Source of the DNA: Gammaproteobacteria bacterium
GTDB lineage: Bacteria > Pseudomonadota > Gammaproteobacteria > Pseudomonadales > Azotimanducaceae
Reading direction: 5' to 3'
Assembly: GCA_002708765.1 (NCBI GenBank)
Contig: PAPD01000021.1
Location: forward strand, 58,387-122,386
Length of the DNA stretch: 64,000 nucleotides
The notes under the pieces were generated by a model, which was not told the origin of the DNA, made no database searches, and saw only the letters and a program-made list of their open reading frames with translations. Positions 1 through 7,810 of the stretch are shown one piece after another. Every line of letters starts with the position of its first letter. The first letter of the stretch is position 1. Made by a program: the position numbers and the translations under genes.

Positions 1-361
1 GTAGAATCACTCTGAGATCGAAGCTAAGAAAATCCTGTTCGCCAGCTTCCTTGATCGCAAAATAATAGATCGCATCACCGTCGCGTATTTCCTCAAAGAC
101 AAGAGAAGATGAGCCTTGAATTAGACCCCTAGAGACTCCGGAAACTGAAATCTTTTTGGAAACCCCATTATGGTTTGCGTTGATGTTTATTGCTATGTGT
201 TTATCTGATCTCGGTATTTGGTGCCGCGCTGCTAGGTCTTGGGGAATATCGACTGTAGGAAAGGCTGTATAGCTTAGTTCGTATCCTTCCGATTCGATAG
301 AATCAGCCTGACCGGTGTCTACGAAGAGAAGAAGAATCCAAATTAATCGTTGGCCCCACAT
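1..361 (-). CDS. DUF4426 family protein, partial (C-terminus beyond the window edge)
   Basis: Reading the minus strand from an ATG at 361 gives 120 uninterrupted codons that run off the left edge. The first 20 or so residues (MWGQRLIWILLLF...) look like a signal peptide, so the product is probably periplasmic. The body resembles the DUF4426 family, small exported proteins of unknown function. In Pseudomonas this gene lies next to yggT and metX, and here it starts 6 bases after the yggT stop, so it is probably the distal gene of the ruvX-yggS-proC-yggT run. The family assignment rests on a remembered pattern plus synteny; the reading frame itself is clear. Confidence 0.72.
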   Translation of the reverse strand, partial: MWGQRLIWILLLFVDTGQADSIESEGYELSYTAFPTVDIPQDLAARHQIPRSDKHIAININANHNGVSKKISVSGVSRGLIQGSSSLVFEEIRDGDAIYYFAIKEAGEQDFLSFDLRVIL

Positions 362-367
362 AATTTA

Positions 368-961
368 TCAAAGACCAATTATCAAGCCGTGTGGTATTCT
401 GAGGGTAAGGGCGATAGGCTTGATTACCAGGTATTCGTCAACCAGAGTAATACCCATAAACACCAGAATAATCGAAAAATCGAGCCCTCCTAAAGGAGGA
501 ATTAATCTCCTCGCGGGTTCGCACAATGGGTTAGTTAATTCCTTGACTAATAATAATGCCGGATGGGTGGAATAAGGCGCGAGCCAACTTGAAATGACCG
601 ATATTAGCAAGGCAAAAAAGTAAATATCCAAGATTATCGCACTAATGCCAACAATCGCCCAGGCTAGGTATATTAAAGAAAAGATAGCTCCTCCGCTAAT
701 CTTCATTACGGAACATATTATGGCTAACTGCAATATGATTCCTAATATAAGTGTGGCTAGGTCGATCCGTCCTATGTTCGGAAGGAGAGCACGCAAGGGC
801 AAACTTGGAGGATTTGTTATCCGGACAATTGCTTGAGAGATTGGGTTGTAGTAATCGACTTTTGATAGCTGCATCAGAAATCTCAATAGCACGAACATCA
901 AATATAGACCTACTACAGTCTGAATAATGAAAACTATAGCACTAGCAAAGTTACTAACCAT
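368..961 (-). CDS. yggT: YggT family integral membrane protein
   Basis: A 197-residue, strongly hydrophobic protein. It contains two copies of the YGGT module, each a pair of membrane helices around a short conserved segment (near residues 35-55 and 145-165, with NPLCEPARRLIPP in the second copy). YggT proteins are inner-membrane proteins; a role in osmotic tolerance or cell-envelope organisation has been proposed, but the biochemical function is unknown. It follows proC on the same strand with a gap of about 47 bases, the arrangement seen in Pseudomonas and many other gammaproteobacteria. It ends in TGA, which shows that TGA serves as a normal stop codon in this genome. Confidence 0.9.
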   Translation of the reverse strand: MVSNFASAIVFIIQTVVGLYLMFVLLRFLMQLSKVDYYNPISQAIVRITNPPSLPLRALLPNIGRIDLATLILGIILQLAIICSVMKISGGAIFSLIYLAWAIVGISAIILDIYFFALLISVISSWLAPYSTHPALLLVKELTNPLCEPARRLIPPLGGLDFSIILVFMGITLVDEYLVIKPIALTLRIPHGLIIGL

Positions 962-1008
962 GATTTCTCTTTGTAAATTTAGGTTTAAATATTATTTTAC
1001 TACCTTAA

Positions 1009-1800
1009 CTAAGATTCTGATAATTCGATCGACTTGAGTTTTGCTAATCGAACGGCTTTTTTAACAGCTTCCTTAAAATTATCCTCTTTATAAGAATTTA
1101 GGGCTGCCTCTGTAGTGCCCCCAGGGGAAGTAACGTTTTCCTTCAGCTTTTTCGGTGTTTCTAACCCCAGATCTGCCATCTTTGACGCACCCAAAGCCGT
1201 TTGGATAACCAGTTTCTCAACAACTTCTTGATCTAGCCCTTCCTCCCGTCCAGCCTCGATCATATATTCCATTAATAGAAAAAAATAGGCAGGACCACTT
1301 CCGGAAAGCGCCGTCACAATATTCAGCTCCTGCTCTGAAGTAACCCAAATGGTTTTTCCTATCGAGGCCATTATTTTCTCAGCTAGATTTTTCTGAAGTT
1401 CTGATACTTCCTTTCTAGCAAACAGACCAGTTATACCGCTCCTTATTAGTGCCGGTGTATTTGGCATTGCTCTAATGATCGGAGTATTTTCTTTCAAAAC
1501 AGCTTCTATCTGGTCAATAGTCGTACCAGCCGCAACACTTATAACTAGCCTGTTCTCTAGGTGCTTACTAATTTCGATCAACGCTCCCTGAACCTTATCA
1601 GGTTTTGTGCAAATGATAACAGTTTCAGCCTTTGAGACTGCATCGATATTACTTTTGGCTGTTTTCGCACCAAGTTTTTCAGCGATCTTTAACATTTCAG
1701 GTTGGGGATCAAACGCGATTAACTCCCAAGAAGAATCTCTAAGGCCTTGGATAAAAGCTTGCGCGATTTTTCCAGCTCCTATAAAGGCTATTCTAGACAA
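1009..1800 (-). CDS. proC: Pyrroline-5-carboxylate reductase
   Basis: Catalyses the last step of proline synthesis, NAD(P)H-dependent reduction of 1-pyrroline-5-carboxylate in the cytosol. The 263-residue protein has the N-terminal Rossmann motif FIGAGKIAQAF, the segment ALSGSGPAYFF, and the C-terminal family signature around VTSPGGTTEAAL. Length is normal for the family. The start is TTG at 1800, supported by a GGAG ribosome binding site about 8 bases upstream on the minus strand. It follows yggS by 12 bases. The yggS-proC pair is one of the most conserved gene neighbourhoods in bacteria, and PLP homeostasis and proline synthesis are often co-transcribed. Confidence 0.96.
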   Translation of the reverse strand: MSRIAFIGAGKIAQAFIQGLRDSSWELIAFDPQPEMLKIAEKLGAKTAKSNIDAVSKAETVIICTKPDKVQGALIEISKHLENRLVISVAAGTTIDQIEAVLKENTPIIRAMPNTPALIRSGITGLFARKEVSELQKNLAEKIMASIGKTIWVTSEQELNIVTALSGSGPAYFFLLMEYMIEAGREEGLDQEVVEKLVIQTALGASKMADLGLETPKKLKENVTSPGGTTEAALNSYKEDNFKEAVKKAVRLAKLKSIELSES

Positions 1801-1812
1801 CTAGTTCTCCAT

Positions 1813-2514
1813 TCATGCTTTTTCCTTAATTCTCATTCCAAAAATTTTGGATCCTATTCTGATCCAGGTTGCTCCTTCTCTTATTGCGGATACGAAGTCA
1901 GCACTCATCCCCATAGACAGATGCCTGCATTCCTCAAATCCGTAATTTGATCTCAGTTGGTCTCCAATTTGCTTCAATTCTCTAAAAGATAGTTCAGATT
2001 GGAGGTCTGTTTCCGATAGAGATGGAATTGCCATCAAGCCCGCCATACAGAGCCTAGGCAGGCTATTTATTTTTCGTGCTAATTTTGAAATCTCCTCGGG
2101 CATTACTCCTCTTTTTCGTTTATCTCGAGAAATATTGACTTGAATTAAAATCTTTAAATCCTCTTTGGCGTTTTCGCGTTGTTCTGACAACCTTCTAGCA
2201 ACCTTTTCGCTATCAATCGAGTGAACCCAACTGAATTTATTTGCGATTTCTTTTGTCTTTTTGCTTTGAATAGCTCCTATATAGTGCCAATTTGCGTTCG
2301 GTAACTGAGTGATTTTATCTTTGGCTTCTTGCAGGTAGCTTTCTCCGAATTCCAATTGTCCTTCCGAGTACGCGGCTTTTATCGCGTTCATGTTTTGTGC
2401 CTTAGACACTGCTAGCAGTTTAACGGAATCCGGAGGTCGTCCTGAGGATTTGCAGGCTGTCAGAATCTCTGCTCTCAAATTCATTAGGTTCTTCTTGATC
2501 GATTTGGAGTTCAT
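1813..2514 (-). CDS. yggS: YggS/PipY family PLP homeostasis protein
   Basis: A 233-residue alanine-racemase-fold protein that binds pyridoxal 5'-phosphate and helps balance the cellular PLP pool; no enzymatic activity is established for the family. The PLP-binding lysine is K38 in the segment LLAVSKAQ. Further family hallmarks are HYIGAIQSKK, VNISRDKRKRG, and the C-terminal LSMGMSADF and ATWIRIGSKIFG. The start is ATG at 2514. It sits between ruvX, 7 bases upstream, and proC, 12 bases downstream, so the genes are very likely in one operon. Confidence 0.95.
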   Translation of the reverse strand: MNSKSIKKNLMNLRAEILTACKSSGRPPDSVKLLAVSKAQNMNAIKAAYSEGQLEFGESYLQEAKDKITQLPNANWHYIGAIQSKKTKEIANKFSWVHSIDSEKVARRLSEQRENAKEDLKILIQVNISRDKRKRGVMPEEISKLARKINSLPRLCMAGLMAIPSLSETDLQSELSFRELKQIGDQLRSNYGFEECRHLSMGMSADFVSAIREGATWIRIGSKIFGMRIKEKA

Positions 2515-2521
2515 CTGACAA

Positions 2522-2905
2522 TTACTTTCGAAGCCAGGATTCTAATATCAACTTCGCTGCAAAAGAATCGATGTCGCTTGCGTTTTGGCCATCACGAGCT
2601 TCAAAGGTGGTCAAGCGCTCGTCAAACATTTCGCTGGTTATCTTGTATCGATCTGATATTCTGCGGGAAAATTTCTCTGCTCTCTTGCTCATCTGGCTGA
2701 CGCTTCCGTCCATGTTTATAGGCAATCCCACCACAAAGCTTAAAGGTTCCCACTCGAAGACCAATTTGTCTAATTCTGTCCACCGAGGAATACCATTATT
2801 TGCTATTACAGTTCCAACAGGAGTAGCTGTCTTAGTGATTACCTGTCCTACTGAGATCCCGATTTTCGTTGTTCCGAAGTCGAAGCCCATAATTACAGAA
2901 GTCAT
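2522..2905 (-). CDS. ruvX: Putative pre-16S rRNA nuclease YqgF/RuvX
   Basis: A 127-residue protein of the RNase H fold that matures the 5' end of 16S rRNA. The N-terminal strand MGFDFGTTKIGIS contains the first catalytic Asp, and the core motifs VVGLPINMDGS and DERLTTFEA follow. The C-terminal segment with DSFAAKLILESW gives the normal family length. The usual Gly after FDFG is replaced by Thr, giving FDFGTTKIG rather than FDxGxKRIG, a mild deviation. The start codon is directly adjacent to the yqgE stop, so translation of the two genes is probably coupled. Confidence 0.93.
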   Translation of the reverse strand: MTSVIMGFDFGTTKIGISVGQVITKTATPVGTVIANNGIPRWTELDKLVFEWEPLSFVVGLPINMDGSVSQMSKRAEKFSRRISDRYKITSEMFDERLTTFEARDGQNASDIDSFAAKLILESWLRK

Positions 2906-3451
2906 TTAACCATGTCCAGTTTCTTTAGAGAGCAAATTTAGATCAATACCCATTGATCTGGCGGCAATATTGCACTTATCTTCGTGCGGGATTTCAAAAA
3001 TAATTTCGCTTAAAAATGGTACGACCAGCCATATATTGGAAATCAATTCGTTTTCCAGTTGTCCCGGACCCCAACCTGCGTACCCGAATCCGGCAACGAT
3101 ATGAGTCGGCATCCCATCCGAGGCGAGAATTTTTTCTGAGTAGCCTGATAGAGAAACATATTGATTGATTTTGTGGGATTGCTCGTTCCCATAATCGTTA
3201 GTATGAAGTAAAAAAAGCCGATCTCTTTCTACTGGCCCTGTCTCTAGAACTTCTATTTGTGGAGCATCAGTACTGCGTGCTGTTTCAAGAAAATCTTTGA
3301 ATTTAATATTTAGTGGCTTGTTAATAACCAGTCCGAAAGCCCCGCTTTTACTATGTTCGATTATTAAAGTAATAGTATTTGCAAAATAATCCTCAACCTC
3401 ATTATGAAGAGAAACTATAAGGTGCCCTGAAAGCTCACTAATATCAGACAT
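2906..3451 (-). CDS. yqgE: YqgE/AlgH family protein
   Basis: A 181-residue member of the YqgE/AlgH (UPF0301) family. The conserved N-terminal part contains LSGHLIVSL, a segment ending LVINKPLN, and the central VETGPVERDRLFLLHT-type block; GFGYAGWGPGQLENEL lies near residue 120. The molecular function is unknown; in Pseudomonas the homologue was linked to alginate regulation. It lies between the TonB-like gene, 1 base upstream, and ruvX, which it touches. This is the conserved gshB-tonB-yqgE-yqgF order of Pseudomonas. Confidence 0.94.
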   Translation of the reverse strand: MSDISELSGHLIVSLHNEVEDYFANTITLIIEHSKSGAFGLVINKPLNIKFKDFLETARSTDAPQIEVLETGPVERDRLFLLHTNDYGNEQSHKINQYVSLSGYSEKILASDGMPTHIVAGFGYAGWGPGQLENELISNIWLVVPFLSEIIFEIPHEDKCNIAARSMGIDLNLLSKETGHG

Positions 3452-3452
3452 T

Positions 3453-4223
3453 CTATCCTGTTTCCCAATAAGAATTTTTTCGGAATTGCCATATCCGGAT
3501 TATTTCTAATAAATCAATTTCTTTTTCCATTTCCTTTGGAAAAGGGGCAAAGGGAGCTGCCATTTGAACGATCGAGAGAGCTGCCCTATCGAGCACCTCA
3601 TGACCTGAAGTCTCTACGATTCTAACCTCCTTCAAATTACCGTTCGGTAGAATTGAAGCTAGCAAGAGAAGAGAACCATACAGTTTTTTTCTTTTTGCCT
3701 CCTGCGGATAATTGAGATTGCCAATTTTTTCGACTTTTCTTTCCCAGGAATTTAGATACAGCCGAGTGATCGTTCCAATTTGTGGATCCCTATCTATAGT
3801 TCGGATCCTTTCCCCCTGGTTCGAATAGAAGCTATCCTGTTCAGATTTGATTTGTTCGGTAAGCAAGTATTCTAGATCGTTTGATATCTTTTCTGATAAC
3901 TTTTGTTCTTTTTTTACCGTATGAGTATCTCCAGAGTCACTAACTTCTTTGGGGGATAACTTTCTTGAGGGGTCCTTTTCGCTAATGATAGTTGCAGAGG
4001 GGTTTGCCTGGCTCTGATCGTCATAACTACCAATCTCCATACTGAGATTTCCGTCCCGTTCTCTTGAGTCGAGAGGAGACACTTCAATCGAAAATTGAGG
4101 AGAAAGTTTTTCGTGTTCGGCTTTCGGGAAATAAAATAACACCAAATAGTGTGCTACTAGCGATACAAGAAATGCCAGTCCTAGTCGAACCTGAGGAATG
4201 AATGTGAGATGGGTGCTATTCAA
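3453..4223 (-). CDS. TonB-like energy transducer protein
   Basis: A 256-residue protein with one N-terminal membrane anchor (residues about 14-32), a polar periplasmic linker, and a C-terminal TonB-type domain (about 165-250, with NYPQEAKRKKLYGSLLL and VVETSGHEVLDRAAL-like spacing). It corresponds to the tonB-like gene between gshB and yqgE in Pseudomonas. Two features depart from classical TonB: the linker has no Pro-Lys or Pro-Glu repeats, and no exbB/exbD are nearby. It may act in envelope functions other than siderophore uptake. The start is TTG at 4223, without a strong ribosome binding site. The gene follows gshB by 17 bases. Confidence 0.82.
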   Translation of the reverse strand: MNSTHLTFIPQVRLGLAFLVSLVAHYLVLFYFPKAEHEKLSPQFSIEVSPLDSRERDGNLSMEIGSYDDQSQANPSATIISEKDPSRKLSPKEVSDSGDTHTVKKEQKLSEKISNDLEYLLTEQIKSEQDSFYSNQGERIRTIDRDPQIGTITRLYLNSWERKVEKIGNLNYPQEAKRKKLYGSLLLLASILPNGNLKEVRIVETSGHEVLDRAALSIVQMAAPFAPFPKEMEKEIDLLEIIRIWQFRKNSYWETG

Positions 4224-4240
4224 TTGGAATAGGTCTGTAT

Positions 4241-5194
4241 TTAATCCGCAAGGATTTCTTTTTCGATGAATTTCATATAGTCGCTACCTATATCTATGCT
4301 AAACCATTCGTTGAGCTCAATAATGCAGGTAGGACAGGTAACATTAATTTCTGTTAAAAAATCTCCTATCACATCTATGCCCACAAAAAATAGGCCCTTC
4401 TCGCGCAAAGCATCACCTAATTCGTTACAAATAAAAAAGTCTCGTTCAGTTAAATCTCGTCCTACCCCTTTACCTCCGGCTGCAAGATTACCCCTTGTTT
4501 CTCCGGAAGAAGGAACTCTGGCGAGACCATAAGGAATGGGGGTTCCGTTTATTAGTATTATTCTAGTATCGCCTTTGGCTATTTCGGGAATAAATTCTTG
4601 TCCAATTATTTGAACTCGACCGTCTTCTGTTAAATTCTCTAGGATGACTGACAGATTATGTTCTTGAGGTTTTGCTCGAAAAATAGATTGGCCACCCATA
4701 CCATCAAGTGGTTTGAAAACAACGTCCTGGTGTTTCTCGTAAAACGATCGAAGGTGCTTCTGATTGCTGCTGACAATGTGGGGAGGGCAGCAGTTTGGGA
4801 ATTCAAGAGCGAAGAGTTTTTCATTACAATCTCTGATACTTCTAGGCCTATTTAATACTGGGGTACCAAGCTTTTCGGCGAATTCAAGAAGGTATGTCGA
4901 ATAAATATAATCCATATTAAAGGGAGGGTCTTTCCGCATTAAAATAGCATCAAATTCCATGGAGGAAGAAATTCTAGAGTCACTGATGGAATACCATTCG
5001 GATTTTTTTTCACGCAAATTTACCAAATCATTTGAAATCCATAACGTCCCATTTTCCAGATAGAGATCTTTTTGTGTAAAAATAGAAATTTCCCACCCTC
5101 TATTTTGTGCGGCGTTCATAATCGCCAGGGTAGAATCCTTCGCTGGATTTATAGTTTTGGGTGGGTCCATGAGTACCCCCAATGAATAGCTCAA
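4241..5194 (-). CDS. gshB: Glutathione synthetase
   Basis: Joins gamma-glutamylcysteine and glycine with ATP to make glutathione. The 317-residue protein has the family's N-terminal segment GVLMDPPKTINPAKDST, then an ATP-grasp domain with KPLDGMGGQSIFR, QEFIPEIAKGDTRIILI and the C-terminal FVGIDVIGDFLTEINVTCPT with metal ligands. Length is normal. The start is TTG at 5194, with a strong GAGGAGG ribosome binding site just upstream. It is the first gene of the leftward operon gshB-tonB-yqgE-ruvX-yggS-proC-yggT and is divergent from the pilG-like gene. Confidence 0.96.
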   Translation of the reverse strand: MSYSLGVLMDPPKTINPAKDSTLAIMNAAQNRGWEISIFTQKDLYLENGTLWISNDLVNLREKKSEWYSISDSRISSSMEFDAILMRKDPPFNMDYIYSTYLLEFAEKLGTPVLNRPRSIRDCNEKLFALEFPNCCPPHIVSSNQKHLRSFYEKHQDVVFKPLDGMGGQSIFRAKPQEHNLSVILENLTEDGRVQIIGQEFIPEIAKGDTRIILINGTPIPYGLARVPSSGETRGNLAAGGKGVGRDLTERDFFICNELGDALREKGLFFVGIDVIGDFLTEINVTCPTCIIELNEWFSIDIGSDYMKFIEKEILAD

Positions 5195-5356
5195 AAAAAC
5201 CTCCTCTACGCAAAAAATGATTTAATTTTGGATAGTTAATCTCCCTATTGTAAAGGCTTGGAGAGGAACGACCTAGGCACTTTTTAAAAATCACGATTAC
5301 GTCAGCTCGATTTTATGGCAGCATAAGAATTATTTGCTGGGGCCTTGCAGGAAAAA

Positions 5357-5737
5357 ATGGAGAACTTAATGGAAAATGAGTTGGTTGGGAGAAAAATACT
5401 GGTTGTTGATGATTCTCCTAGCATTAGACGGACCGCGAAAATTTTTCTCGAGGAATTCGGAGCTGATGTTGCTGCCGCGAGCACAAGTTTCGAAGCCTTA
5501 GCGATAATCGCTGATTTTTGTCCCGATTCAATGCTTATAGATGAATCTATGCCTCGATTCAATGCTTATGATTTTTCAGCGCTGTTAGGTCGAATTAACA
5601 GATATTCGAAGATAAGACTTATCAGCCTCTCTTCGAGGTCGGATCGAACTGATCCGGCAAAGATCAAGAAAAATGGTTTTTGGAGCAGTGTTTCCAAGCC
5701 TTTCACCAAAGAAGACTTATACTTGGTAATACACTAA
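5357..5737 (+). CDS. PilG-like single-domain response regulator
   Basis: A 126-residue CheY-like receiver with no output domain. The acidic pair is D18-D19 in ILVVDDSPSIRRTA, the predicted phosphoacceptor is D62 in LIDESMPR, the switch Ser lies in LISLSS, and the conserved lysine is K114 in SKPFTKEDL. It most resembles PilG of the Pseudomonas type IV pilus chemosensory (Pil-Chp) pathway, whose gene also follows gshB divergently. The usual Asp-Gly after the MP motif is Asn-Ala here, so it is divergent. Both the ATG at 5357 (AGGA site) and the one at 5369 (GGAG site) are plausible starts. No pilH, pilI, pilK or chpA follows; only a modified pilJ does. Confidence 0.78.
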   Translation: MENLMENELVGRKILVVDDSPSIRRTAKIFLEEFGADVAAASTSFEALAIIADFCPDSMLIDESMPRFNAYDFSALLGRINRYSKIRLISLSSRSDRTDPAKIKKNGFWSSVSKPFTKEDLYLVIH

Positions 5738-6045
5738 TTTCTAGATTGGTGGAGCATATCTAGAGCCTTATTTTAAAAACTATTATTTTGTTCACCACTA
5801 AATTAAAGAACGACAATTAAGAAAACCCTTTTAATTGAATATTGATACACGATATTCACCAGTAATTTTTTTTTAAAATACCAAAACCTGTTCGCGAAAT
5901 TCCGATTTGAATATTTTAGAAGATATTCATTTAATAGGAGATTTTTCTGCTTCTATTACATTTATGCCTCGTGACGCTTTATTATTTTATTTAGAATCAG
6001 ATAATTAGCTGCCATAAGATGAAGTTTCGTTAGAGGGCCCTCAAT
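5738..6045 (+). other. AT-rich gap between pilG-like and pilJ-like genes
   Basis: 308 bases with no convincing coding region on either strand. In Pseudomonas this interval holds pilH and pilI. A short open stretch ending in ...PRDALLFYLESDN before a TAG at about 6006 can be read, but I cannot match it to PilH or PilI. The stretch may be decayed coding sequence or a leader of the pilJ-like gene. Confidence 0.5.
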
Positions 6046-7455
6046 TTGACTGATGATGTAATAACTAGCAAAGCAGGAGGTTATTTTCCGGAGGTCCTAA
6101 TGTTGGCAGGCCAATTGTTACTGTTGTTGACATTGCTTACGTATTTTGTGGTTCATTTAAAGGAAAGAGCAATCGATAATGCAATTACACTCGTAGCTGA
6201 GTCGGGGACACTATCTATACTTAGCCCGGATAAGGGAAATAATTACAAAGACATTCAATTTACTGAATTCCAAAAAGCGGAAATTAATACTGCGATCGAA
6301 TTTTTTTCGGGAAATCTTACCACCTCGGTTCTAGTGAATTTCTGGCAGATCCCATCGAGTTTAATCCTGAGGGTGCATGAGAGAGGAGAAGCTCTGATTT
6401 CTTCTATGTCGTTAGCTAAAAATTGGCTAAAGGATATGGAATCATCGAATTACGATAATGCGAATATTGAAATTGACCAACAATTGATCTATCAGGAACT
6501 TAACAGTCTCGTGAAGTATTTGATAATCAAGAATATCTCTCCAAATCAAATCGTTGCGATGCAGAGACAAAGCCTGCTATTATCAAAATTAGTTAACGTT
6601 ATGTTTTATATAGAAAAAAATGGGTCTAACCGAGAACTCAGCGCTAGAATTGTAAGCCTGATAGCAGAGTTTCAGTCGGTCTTAGAAGGGTTTAAGTTAG
6701 GGAATAAGAGTGTACTTATCTCGCGAATTAAAGAGCCTGGCGCTTTTGAGCGCCTAATAAAAATAGAAGGCTTATTTGATTCGTTTAAAAAGAGAGCTCT
6801 GAATCTCATCAAAGACGATAGTATTTACAGCGAGACTTCGGAGTTACTTCAGGCAGTTAATACTTCAGCAGAAACACTTAACAAGGCTTCAGCGAGACTC
6901 TTGTCAAGAGCAAAGAAAGTTATTCCAGAATTATCTTCTCTGACAACCAGTAATATTCTTCTTGTTATAGTGGTAGAAGTGTTTTTTTTGACGTTTTTGT
7001 CCTGTTTTTTGTTCATTAGAAAAGTCAGAACCCGACTTTCTAAAGAAGAAATACTCCCTTTTTCCATTGACTTAAGTGGTCCGCATGATGAGATATTTAA
7101 CCCTGGGGATAAGGTCGCTCAATCTTCTTCAGATGAACCTGAGATTTTATTCGAGCGGCTGGAAGAGCTATTTTTTGAGCATCTGGATTCTATAGATTCG
7201 ATAATTGAAGCTCAGGAAAAAGATAGCAGTCTGCTAGAAAAGAAATTAGAGAGCTTGTGTGGATTTCTGAGTTTCTTGGATCGCGAAGATGATATCCGGG
7301 CGGTTAGAGATATTTTTAATCTCGTTAAAGTTTCTAATGAGAGTCAACAAGGATCCCTTTCTGCTACTCTGATTCTTGAAATTAGAGATATTCAAAGTAC
7401 TCTTAGATTAGTCAATGTTAAAGATGATCTCTCTAACCAGAGTTTGTCTGGTTAA
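6046..7455 (+). CDS. PilJ-like membrane receptor lacking the methyl-accepting signalling domain
   Basis: A 469-residue protein with two membrane helices (about 14-37 and 303-324) flanking a helical periplasmic domain. The periplasmic part resembles PilJ, the receptor of the Pil-Chp pathway: QIVAMQRQSLL matches the QVAVAQRQSLL region, and VLEGFKLGN followed by the ERLIKIEGLFDSF region matches the second repeat. After the second helix a PilJ would have a HAMP segment and a long methyl-accepting coiled coil with the conserved hairpin tip. Here there are only about 145 acidic residues with neither. It therefore cannot dock CheA/CheW in the normal way. The start is TTG at 6046, with AGAGGG upstream. 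PilJ homology is inferred by eye and supported by its position after the PilG-like gene. Confidence 0.72.
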   Translation: MTDDVITSKAGGYFPEVLMLAGQLLLLLTLLTYFVVHLKERAIDNAITLVAESGTLSILSPDKGNNYKDIQFTEFQKAEINTAIEFFSGNLTTSVLVNFWQIPSSLILRVHERGEALISSMSLAKNWLKDMESSNYDNANIEIDQQLIYQELNSLVKYLIIKNISPNQIVAMQRQSLLLSKLVNVMFYIEKNGSNRELSARIVSLIAEFQSVLEGFKLGNKSVLISRIKEPGAFERLIKIEGLFDSFKKRALNLIKDDSIYSETSELLQAVNTSAETLNKASARLLSRAKKVIPELSSLTTSNILLVIVVEVFFLTFLSCFLFIRKVRTRLSKEEILPFSIDLSGPHDEIFNPGDKVAQSSSDEPEILFERLEELFFEHLDSIDSIIEAQEKDSSLLEKKLESLCGFLSFLDREDDIRAVRDIFNLVKVSNESQQGSLSATLILEIRDIQSTLRLVNVKDDLSNQSLSG

Positions 7456-7810
7456 GCGAATGCGTTAAATTAGTCCTATTTTAAGGGCGGTGGAAAAAAT
7501 TAGATTTTCTGACATTCGTTTCATTCGAGCAAACATGTACCAATAAGTTCTTTGTAAATGCACCGTAAATCGAAGAGACTTTGTTTTATGAAGACACAAT
7601 CTCTTTGGTTGGCACCTGCTTACTTAAAAGAAATAGTGGTGTCTTATTTCGAAGGAACAGTTCTTTGGGTGTTTAATGAATATCTCACTAGATCGAGTTC
7701 GCGGTCATTTGGCGGGAACTAATGCCCATGTTTTTTAATATTTTCCCAGTAAGTGAACACGCACATACATGGAGTTCAGCTAAATTCTTATTAATCTCAA
7801 GGTGATTGGG
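7456..7810. other. Gap between pilJ-like gene and rsmE
   Basis: 355 bases between a rightward and a leftward gene. The only notable reading frame is an ATG frame of 44 codons at 7588-7722, with a weak upstream purine stretch and no recognisable similarity. In Pseudomonas this is where pilK, chpA and other pathway genes lie before rsmE, so it may be the scar of their deletion. I see no tRNA, repeat or convincing terminator. Confidence 0.5.

Noticed and set aside
7588..7722. ATG frame of 44 codons between the pilJ-like gene and rsmE.
   Set aside because: Weak ribosome binding site, no recognisable similarity, and short enough to occur by chance; mentioned only under the gap.
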